Source: an uncultured Clostridia bacterium (GTDB lineage: Bacteria; Bacillota; Clostridia; Lachnospirales; Anaerotignaceae). Taken from it: a stretch of 9,512 nt of DNA. Positions 1 to 4,952 of this stretch are shown piece by piece. Numbering within the stretch: the first letter of the stretch is position 1; each line of letters begins with the position of its first letter. Below the pieces are notes generated by a model. The model searched no databases. It was not told the DNA's origin and worked only from the letters and a program-made list of their open reading frames with translations. The DNA lies in contig CALASU010000323.1 of the NCBI GenBank assembly GCA_937888765.1, positions 1 through 9,512 of the forward strand. The letters run 5' to 3'. Made by a program: the position numbers and the translations under genes.

Positions 1-41
1 TTCTGAGGACACATTATCCGTACTCAGGGACGGAGGAAATA

Positions 42-1340
42 ATGGGAACGAAATTGGAAAGAATAATGGAAATCTCGGCAACAACGCCGAAGCCAGAGTT
101 CACATCTTTGTATCACTTGATAAATATTGAAATGCTGAAACAATGCCACAAGGAATTAGATGGCAGTAAGGCAGTAGGTATCGATAAAGTGACGAAAGCA
201 GAGTATGAGAAGCATCTGGAAGAAAACTTAACAAATCTTGTAAGAAAGCTAAAGAATAAGGCTTACAACCCCTTGCCATCACTTAGGGTGTTCATACCGA
301 AAGCAAATGGCAAGAAACGTCCTCTGGGGATTGCTTCCTACGAGGACAAGATTGTGCAACTGGCAGTAAAGAAAATACTGGAAGCTATTTATGAGCCAAG
401 ATTTCTGCACTGTATGTATGGCTTCAGACCGAACAGAGGATGCCATGATGCCATAAAGGAAGTCCAATACCAGATAAACAACAGATGTATAAATTATGTA
501 GTAGACGCTGATATAAAAGGCTTCTTCGACCACATGAGCCACGAATGGATGATGGAGTTTCTTAGGCTTTACATCAAAGACCCAAACCTTCTGTGGCTAA
601 TCAATAAATATCTAAAAGCCGGAGTAATGACGGATGGAGTATTTGAAGAAAGCGAAGAGGGCTCTGCGCAAGGAAATATTATCAGTCCGATATTGGCAAA
701 TATCTACATGCACAATGTATTGACACTATGGTATAAGTTTGCCATTATAGGCAGAACTACAGGTCACAGCTTTATGGCAGTATACGCAGATGATTTCATT
801 GCAGGCTTTCAGCATAAGGAAGATGCGGAGAGTTATTATGCGCTTCTAAGGGAGAGATTAAGGAAATTCAATCTCGAATTGGAAGAAAGCAAGAGCAGAC
901 TGATTGAGTTTGGCAGATATGCAGAAAGTAATTCCAAGCGAAAGTATGGAAGAAAGCCAGAAACATTTGATTTCTTAGGATTTACATTTTACTGTGGTAA
1001 GGGAAGAAAGACTGGAAACTTCTGTGTAAAGCTTAAGACTAACAGAAAGAAGTTTTCTATGAAGCTGAAGCAGACTAAAGAATGGCTATACCAGAACAAT
1101 GATTTGCCAGTAAAAGAATTGATTGCCAAGTTAAACAAGAAACTGGTAGGGCATTACAGATACTACGGTGTTTCGCATAACATGAATAAATTGAGCTCGT
1201 TTCTACACTATGTGCAACGATACTTATTCAAAGTGTTAAATCGTAGGAGTCACAAGAAAAGCTATCTGTGGAATGGATATATAGATATGCTGAAAGTATA
1301 TCCGTTGGCACAACCAAAGATTTACGTTAGGTTATTTTAG
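42..1340 (+). CDS. ltrA: Group II intron-encoded reverse transcriptase/maturase
   Basis: A 432-aa multifunctional protein that helps its host intron RNA fold and splice and reverse-transcribes it during retrohoming. RT blocks appear in order: RT2 around 91-121 (KKRPLGIASYEDK), YGFRPNRGCHDA at 126-137, RT3 at 153-167 (VVDADIKGFFDHMSH, with the first catalytic Asp), RT4 at 207-224 (GSAQGNIISPILANIY), the catalytic YADD at 248-251, RT6 around 278-291, and RT7 FDFLGFTFY at 309-317. The maturase X/thumb region includes GHYRYYGVSHN at 370-380. The protein ends at PLAQPKIYVRLF with no HNH endonuclease. The start is supported by GGAGG at 32-36. All motifs look intact, so the protein is probably active. 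The gene symbol is the generic family name. Confidence 0.95.
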   Translation: MGTKLERIMEISATTPKPEFTSLYHLINIEMLKQCHKELDGSKAVGIDKVTKAEYEKHLEENLTNLVRKLKNKAYNPLPSLRVFIPKANGKKRPLGIASYEDKIVQLAVKKILEAIYEPRFLHCMYGFRPNRGCHDAIKEVQYQINNRCINYVVDADIKGFFDHMSHEWMMEFLRLYIKDPNLLWLINKYLKAGVMTDGVFEESEEGSAQGNIISPILANIYMHNVLTLWYKFAIIGRTTGHSFMAVYADDFIAGFQHKEDAESYYALLRERLRKFNLELEESKSRLIEFGRYAESNSKRKYGRKPETFDFLGFTFYCGKGRKTGNFCVKLKTNRKKFSMKLKQTKEWLYQNNDLPVKELIAKLNKKLVGHYRYYGVSHNMNKLSSFLHYVQRYLFKVLNRRSHKKSYLWNGYIDMLKVYPLAQPKIYVRLF

Positions 1341-1359
1341 AAATGAATGTTATTATGAA

Positions 1360-1431
1360 AAGCCGTATGCGAGAAAGTCGCACGTACGGATTTGTGAGGG
1401 GCTAGTGTCGTGAGGCATTAGTCTACTCGAC
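1360..1431 (+). ncRNA. Group II intron domains V and VI (catalytic 3' end)
   Basis: Domain V (1360-1392) has a lower stem CCGTA/TACGG (1363-1367 with 1385-1389), the typical two-base CG bulge (1383-1384), and an upper stem TGCGA/TCGCA capped by GAAAG. The catalytic triad reads AGC at 1361-1363. Its G faces A1390, where most domain Vs have a G-U wobble, and the domain is 33 nt rather than the usual 34. Domain VI (1394-1431) pairs CTAGTGTC with GGCATTAG across a GTGA loop; its basal stem GTGAG/CTCGAC leaves A1425 bulged as the branch-point candidate. Pairing was done by eye. Confidence 0.88.
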
Positions 1432-1448
1432 TGTAGAGGGGGATTGAA

Positions 1449-1895
1449 ATGTCTACAAGTAAATTGAGATCAGTTTTAGATGCAGCAGAGTGCTGCTATG
1501 AAATAATACAACAGGATAAGCCTATATTATCTGCAATGGATGCCGAAGGTATATATCCTGTTGAAAAATCAGCACCAACATTCGTCTTACAAAGCGAACA
1601 AGGACTTATTGGCTGTATAGTGTCTATGCAGAATGGCCGTCTTGATTTCGAAAGGTTAAAGGCACAATTTGGTTTTGAAAAACTGAAAATGGCAGATAGA
1701 AAGAAAATAGAGAAGGAGACAGGATATTCCGTGGGCTCTGTTCCGCTTGTAGCACTTGGCTTGCCTATAATCTTTGATAAAAAACTACTTTGCCATGACT
1801 TCGTTTATGGTGGAACAGGAAACGAGTTATTAACACTAAAAATAAAGCCGCAAGATATAATAAAAGCAAATGAAATACTAGGATATTTTGAATAA
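1449..1895 (+). CDS. YbaK/EbsC-family aminoacyl-tRNA deacylase-like protein
   Basis: A 148-aa single-domain protein of the YbaK/EbsC (ProXp-type) superfamily, cytoplasmic enzymes that hydrolyse mischarged aminoacyl-tRNAs, often on tRNA-Pro. Family features seen are the central LDFERLKAQFG segment (65-75), the GYSVGSVPL turn (92-100), the IIFDKKLL strand (107-114) and VYGGTGN (119-125), with total length near the family norm. At the site where E. coli YbaK has its conserved lysine (in its KTLLV strand), this protein reads APTFVL (42-47), so the Cys-tRNA(Pro) specificity of YbaK should not be assumed. A purine-rich ribosome binding site (GAGGGGGA, 1436-1443) precedes the ATG. The intron ends only 17 nt before the start codon. 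The next gene follows after 28 nt, suggesting co-transcription. Confidence 0.85.
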   Translation: MSTSKLRSVLDAAECCYEIIQQDKPILSAMDAEGIYPVEKSAPTFVLQSEQGLIGCIVSMQNGRLDFERLKAQFGFEKLKMADRKKIEKETGYSVGSVPLVALGLPIIFDKKLLCHDFVYGGTGNELLTLKIKPQDIIKANEILGYFE

Positions 1896-1923
1896 AACAT
1901 CAGATGCGAATTAGAGGTGTCCA

Positions 1924-2253
1924 ATGATTATTGATTTTAATAATATAAAAGAAATAACCATGCCTGGTATGAATAATGGAACTGGTATGATGACAGCGAA
2001 ATTGTTCATGGACACTGATGGGAAAATCATTACGTGCAGAATCCATTCAGGTGGATCAATAGGTGAACATAAACATGAAACTAGTGATGATATAAACTAT
2101 ATCATATCTGGAAAAGGAAAAGCAGTTTGTGATGGACAGGAAGAAATGCTGACAGCAGGCTGTTGTCACGTTTGCAAAAAGGGGTCCTCACATAGTATAG
2201 AAAATACTGGAGATGAAGATCTTGTGCTTCTGACAGTAGTGGTAGAGAGATAA
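1924..2253 (+). CDS. Small single-domain cupin protein
   Basis: A 109-aa protein that is essentially one cupin beta-barrel. Motif 1 is visible as GEHKHETSDDINYIISG (47-63): His49 and His51 are metal-ligand candidates, Asp56 takes the place of the usual Glu, and Gly63 closes the motif. Motif 2 runs from Gly79 to Asn94, with Gly87, His90 and Asn94 correctly spaced and Lys85 replacing the common Pro. Three His plus an acidic residue fit a metal-binding cupin, but the substrate cannot be told; small cupins range from isomerases and dioxygenases to sugar binders. GAGGTG at 1913-1918 serves as ribosome binding site. The gene lies 28 nt after the deacylase-like gene and 25 nt before the serine hydrolase gene. 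Confidence 0.85.
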   Translation: MIIDFNNIKEITMPGMNNGTGMMTAKLFMDTDGKIITCRIHSGGSIGEHKHETSDDINYIISGKGKAVCDGQEEMLTAGCCHVCKKGSSHSIENTGDEDLVLLTVVVER

Positions 2254-2278
2254 ACTAGAATTTGATGGAGAAATCTTT

Positions 2279-3271
2279 ATGAAATCATTTGAAAATATTA
2301 TCCCAAGAGATTTTCAAGGTGGAGTGCTTGTTCTTAAAGACGGTCAAGTTGTTTTTGAATATTGTCAAGGTAATGCTGACCATAGCACAAACACTCCCTT
2401 CACATCACATACTACAATTACATTAGCTTCGCTGTCTAAGCAATTTGTCGCAGCAGCCATTTTCCTTCAGATAGAACTGGGAAAACTTTCTTTAGATGAT
2501 ACAATCGACCAGTACTTTCCTCAATATCCCCAAGGAAAGAATATTACAATTTGTCATCTGTTACATCATTCAAGTGGTATTCCCGATTATATCAGTGATA
2601 GAATTATCCCTGACGCAATCCAAAAATATGAATCAGAGCACGGAATAGCACCAACTGATGTTATCGAGTTTAATAAATGCATTGTTTCTGAATGTCGCCC
2701 TGTTAGTCTTTCAGAATGCTTTGACCTAATTGGTGAATTACCGTTGTATTTTAAGCCAGGCTCAGATGGCAGATACAGCAATACCAATTATTTTTTACTT
2801 GGTTACATTTTGGAAATAGTATCCAACAAGTCTTTTTCAGATGTAATGAGTGATATATTTATGCTCTTTGGGTTGAAATATACACACATGAATGGGCGTG
2901 ACGCAGATGCTTGTGGATATGTCAAACATGATGATATAATTTTTTCCTGTGGCAGACCTTCCATGGATAGTGGTGATAGCAGCGTTGTTTCTTCGCTAAC
3001 AGATTTAGGACTTTGGTGCAAGGCTATACTAAATGCCGATATATTGTCTGTTAACAGTTGGAAGGAATGTCTGAATTTTAACCCAAATCCTTATGGATGT
3101 GGTTTATGGCAGTTCGATAATGGTTGGTTTGGACATGATGGAGGATTGCCAGGATTGAGACATTGGCAAAGGTTGAATTTTAAGGATAAAGTGGCAATCA
3201 TTCTCCTCTCTAATGTCGTTATGGAGGAACCGCCCTTTCTTGCCCAATTGATGGAATACTTAATTCGCTAA
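2279..3271 (+). CDS. Serine hydrolase, beta-lactamase/penicillin-binding-like family (PF00144 type)
   Basis: A 330-aa serine hydrolase with the class C beta-lactamase/DD-peptidase fold. The SxxK nucleophile motif is SLSK (51-54), the conserved LLHHSSGIPDY segment spans 94-104, the YxN motif is Tyr166-Ser-Asn168, and the third-box equivalent is HDGG (286-289) in place of KTG. No signal peptide or anchoring segment is visible at the N-terminus, which favours a cytoplasmic esterase/peptidase-like enzyme over a secreted antibiotic-degrading enzyme. The substrate is unknown. It is the last gene of the left cluster: 25 nt separate it from the cupin, with GGAGA at 2265-2269 upstream, and a strong terminator begins 28 nt after its stop. 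Confidence 0.88.
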   Translation: MKSFENIIPRDFQGGVLVLKDGQVVFEYCQGNADHSTNTPFTSHTTITLASLSKQFVAAAIFLQIELGKLSLDDTIDQYFPQYPQGKNITICHLLHHSSGIPDYISDRIIPDAIQKYESEHGIAPTDVIEFNKCIVSECRPVSLSECFDLIGELPLYFKPGSDGRYSNTNYFLLGYILEIVSNKSFSDVMSDIFMLFGLKYTHMNGRDADACGYVKHDDIIFSCGRPSMDSGDSSVVSSLTDLGLWCKAILNADILSVNSWKECLNFNPNPYGCGLWQFDNGWFGHDGGLPGLRHWQRLNFKDKVAIILLSNVVMEEPPFLAQLMEYLIR

Positions 3272-3299
3272 ATTCCAATTTGTTGAATTGCTAAATAAA

Positions 3300-3328
3300 A
3301 CTCCTGCTCTGCAACAGAGCAGGAGTTT
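3300..3328 (+). terminator. Rho-independent terminator after the serine hydrolase gene
   Basis: A perfect 12-bp inverted repeat pairs ACTCCTGCTCTG (3300-3311) with CAGAGCAGGAGT (3315-3326) across a CAA loop. An A-rich run precedes it and a short T-rich tail (TTTCT) follows. It would end the deacylase-cupin-hydrolase transcript. The A tract on the left could also let it work from the other strand. Confidence 0.85.
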
Positions 3329-3360
3329 CTGCATTAGAATAGGTTGTTATAACAAGGCTG

Positions 3361-3390
3361 TTGACCATCAAGATAATTTTCAACTATATC
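3361..3390 (+). promoter_or_regulatory. Possible sigma-70-type promoter upstream of the TSUP gene
   Basis: TTGACC (3361-3366, five of six consensus bases) lies 18 bp from TATATC (3385-3390, four of six). It sits after the terminator at 3300-3326 and points toward the TSUP gene, where a promoter is expected. The region is very AT-rich, so chance matches are common and other pairs can be drawn. Transcription from here would pass through the hairpin at 3461-3505 before reaching the gene. Confidence 0.35.
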
Positions 3391-3460
3391 ATTTTTTGTC
3401 TGCTACTTGCTTATATCCCATAATTTTGGTACTATTTTACTATAAAAATTCAATAAAGAA

Positions 3461-3505
3461 AAATAAAATGGCATAGAACAAAATCGTTCTCATGCCATTT
3501 TATTT
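3461..3505. terminator. Long hairpin with T tract just upstream of the TSUP gene (terminator or leader attenuator)
   Basis: AAATAAAATGGCAT (3461-3474) is perfectly complementary to ATGCCATTTTATTT (3492-3505). The inner arms AGAAC (3475-3479) and GTTCT (3486-3490) extend the stem, leaving one bulged C at 3491 and a six-base loop. The ends give a T-rich run on both strands, so it could terminate either way. It ends 11 nt before the AAAGGAG ribosome binding site of the downstream gene. It could be a second terminator for upstream transcription or part of the leader of the TSUP mRNA. Confidence 0.6.
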
Positions 3506-3528
3506 GGAAGTGTACAAAGGAGCATTTT

Positions 3529-4305
3529 ATGTTTGATCTGATTATTTCCACACAGAATTTCATATTTCTGATGATCGCCAGCTTTCTAGCGGGTTTTCTG
3601 GATTCCATTGCAGGGGGCGGCGGGCTGATTTCCCTGCCTGCCTATGTGCTGACAGGGCTTCCGATGCACATGGTATATGCCTGCAATAAATTTTCTGCAG
3701 CCTGCGGCACAACCATTGCGACCTTCCGCTACTGGCGGCACAGAATGGTAGATATCCCCATTGGGCTGACAGCCGCCGCAGGGGCATTTCTCTGTTCTGC
3801 CATTGCTTCCCGCATCGTGCTGTATCTGAATGAGCAGACCTTAAAAACAATGATGCTTGTCATTCTGCCCATTGTTGCTGTGATTACGCTGGTAAACAAA
3901 AACATGGGCGGCGAAAACCACTCCGACAGCTTTACAAAGGGCAAAAAATTCGCCCTCGCCTTTCTGATTGGCGGCTTAGTCGGTTTTTATGACGGGCTGT
4001 TTGGTCCCGGTACAGGCACATTTGCACTGATCGCATTCTGTCTGATCCTGAAATACGATATGCGTACCGCTACGGGCAACGCAAAGTTTCTGAATCTTGC
4101 CTCTAACTGTGCCGCTCTGGTGGTATTCATCTTTGCGGGTACGGTATACTGGGCGGTGGCAATCCCTGCCGCAGTGTTCAATATCGCAGGGAATTTTATC
4201 GGTGCAGGGGTAGCAATCAAAAAAGGGACAAAGGTTATTCGCGGGATGTTGATGGTCGTGATTGTACTGCTGTTTATTAAAATGGTCGGGGAAGTGCTGA
4301 TTTAA
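3529..4305 (+). CDS. TSUP family membrane transporter (TauE/SafE-type sulfite/organosulfur exporter-like)
   Basis: A 258-aa polytopic membrane protein of the TSUP (formerly DUF81) family, whose characterised members move sulfite, sulfonates or related organic anions across the cytoplasmic membrane. The two family half-repeats are both present: GFLDSIAGGGGLISLPA at 22-38 and GFYDGLFGPGTGTF at 152-165. Hydrophobic segments fill most of the rest, with a polar loop at about 124-140. Length is normal for the family. AAAGGAG (3516-3522) supports the ATG. It stands alone on the + strand between terminators, facing the small gene at 4453-4806, so no neighbour helps define the substrate. Its GC content is clearly higher than that of the genes to its left. 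Confidence 0.9.
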   Translation: MFDLIISTQNFIFLMIASFLAGFLDSIAGGGGLISLPAYVLTGLPMHMVYACNKFSAACGTTIATFRYWRHRMVDIPIGLTAAAGAFLCSAIASRIVLYLNEQTLKTMMLVILPIVAVITLVNKNMGGENHSDSFTKGKKFALAFLIGGLVGFYDGLFGPGTGTFALIAFCLILKYDMRTATGNAKFLNLASNCAALVVFIFAGTVYWAVAIPAAVFNIAGNFIGAGVAIKKGTKVIRGMLMVVIVLLFIKMVGEVLI

Positions 4306-4309
4306 AACC

Positions 4310-4388
4310 TTGAGGGCGTTGCCCTCAAACTCCCACCAAGGGGGTGACCCCCTTGGAACCCGATTTTGCAAAAGCATTCGCTTTTGCA
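4310..4388 (+). repeat. Three-hairpin palindromic repeat, copy 1 (3' of the TSUP gene)
   Basis: Three consecutive perfect hairpins begin 4 nt after the TSUP stop codon. They are TTGAGGGC/GCCCTCAA around GTT (4310-4328), CCAAGGGGG/CCCCCTTGG around TGA (4336-4356), and TGCAAAAGC/GCTTTTGCA around ATTC (4367-4388). Short C-rich spacers separate them. The same architecture, with matching loops and spacers but different stem sequences, occurs on the other strand at 4849-4947, which identifies it as a repeat family. No coding potential was recognised. Confidence 0.8.
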
Positions 4389-4418
4389 GTAAAATAAAAC
4401 TTACAAATCAAAAAATAC

Positions 4419-4454
4419 AAAAAACCGGAGTGCCGTTTGGCACTCCGGTTTTTT
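4419..4454. terminator. Bidirectional terminator between convergent genes
   Basis: A 16-bp perfect stem pairs the AAAAAACCGGAGTGCC arm (4419-4434) with the GGCACTCCGGTTTTTT arm (4439-4454) around a GTTT loop. GC-rich core and oligo-T end are present on both strands, so it can terminate TSUP transcription on + and the 117-aa gene on -. The stop codon TAA of the - strand gene (4453-4455) overlaps the stem by two bases. Confidence 0.93.
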
Positions 4455-4806
4455 ATTTCATATCCTTTTTATTCACAATCGAGAGATAAAACCCGCTGCA
4501 ACAGCCAAGAACTGCCGCCCGACAGGTAAAGTACTCCCACTCTTTCCCCGTCCATTCGGCAACACCATTCTCCAGATAGACATTCACCGCCTCACAGCTT
4601 TCCTCGGGGGTACGTTCAGGAAAGAGGCGGATAAATTCCCGCAGTGTCCCATCAAAGACGATCTGCTCGGGCAGGGGTTCGCCGATCAGAAGCATTCCTC
4701 TCAGCTGGTCAGCGGAGGATACCAGTACCGCATCCCCGCCCTGCGCCAGCCAGTTTTGCTTTCCCTCCGTATTAGATAAACATATCAGTTTACATCTTTT
4801 AAACAT
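4453..4806 (-). CDS. Hypothetical protein, 117 aa
   Basis: I do not recognise a family. It is a small, probably soluble protein with six cysteines (5, 9, 71, 95, 102, 103), an acidic/aromatic middle (AEWTGKEWEYF, 83-93) and one modest hydrophobic stretch near the end (about 97-111, AAVLGCCSGFYLSIV) that is too weak to call membrane-spanning with confidence. GAGGA six bases before the ATG supports the start. No promoter was recognised in the 146 nt between it and the potCD stop; that gap is mostly occupied by the repeat at 4849-4947, so the gene may be read from the upstream transporter operon. The shared terminator overlaps its stop codon. It is likely a real gene because of the ribosome binding site and terminator placement. 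Confidence 0.7.
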   Translation of the reverse strand: MFKRCKLICLSNTEGKQNWLAQGGDAVLVSSADQLRGMLLIGEPLPEQIVFDGTLREFIRLFPERTPEESCEAVNVYLENGVAEWTGKEWEYFTCRAAVLGCCSGFYLSIVNKKDMK

Positions 4807-4848
4807 CTTGATTCCTCAACTTTTTAGGATTTTCCCTTTTTCTTCCTC

Positions 4849-4947
4849 TGCAGAAGCATTTATGCTTCTGCAAATGGGGGTGCAGGGGAATCATTCCCCT
4901 GCTAGGGGTCGAGGGGGCAAAGCCCCCCGTAGGGGTTTGGAGTCCCC
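4849..4947 (-). repeat. Three-hairpin palindromic repeat, copy 2 (3' of potCD)
   Basis: Read on the - strand, the order is the GGGGGC/GCCCCC hairpin (4913-4927) with a TTT loop, then GCAGGGGAA/TTCCCCTGC (4882-4902) with a TGA loop, then TGCAGAAGCA/TGCTTCTGCA (4849-4872). A weak extra GGGG/CCCC pair (4932-4947) lies next to the potCD stop. Hairpin order, the TGA loop and the ACCC..ATTTGCA-type spacer match copy 1, while stem bases differ but stay paired. No U-tract terminator follows it. Confidence 0.78.
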
Positions 4948-4952
4948 AAGTC

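Larger units (their letters stand above)
1..1431 (+). mobile_element. Group II intron, 3' portion (5' end outside window)
   Basis: This is a retroelement: a self-splicing RNA that carries its own maturase/reverse transcriptase. Seen here are the end of the 5' part of domain IV (1-41), the intron-encoded protein (42-1340), and domains V and VI up to about 1431. The 3' boundary is set at the AC dinucleotide 1430-1431, because domain VI closes there with a bulged A seven bases upstream (A1425), the usual branch-point position. The 5' boundary, domains I-III and the exon-binding sites lie before the window, so copy completeness and target site cannot be judged. The encoded protein lacks an HNH endonuclease domain, as in several bacterial group II classes; I could not resolve the class. 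Confidence 0.93.

Noticed and set aside
2279..3271. A true antibiotic-inactivating beta-lactamase
   Set aside because: No signal peptide is visible and the KTG box is replaced by HDGG, so a general serine hydrolase of the same fold is more likely.
3288..3476. A 62-codon open frame on + after the serine hydrolase
   Set aside because: It starts just before and reads through the terminator hairpin, lacks a ribosome binding site, and has no recognisable sequence features.
3976..4377. A 133-codon open frame on - opposite the TSUP gene, running into the repeat
   Set aside because: It overlaps a clear TSUP gene and the palindromic repeat; the composition is typical of an antisense frame.
4310..4947. 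CRISPR array or transposon terminal inverted repeats around the 117-aa gene
   Set aside because: There are only two copies, there is no regular spacer pattern, and no transposase is present. The copies are better explained as a 3'-UTR-positioned palindromic repeat family.
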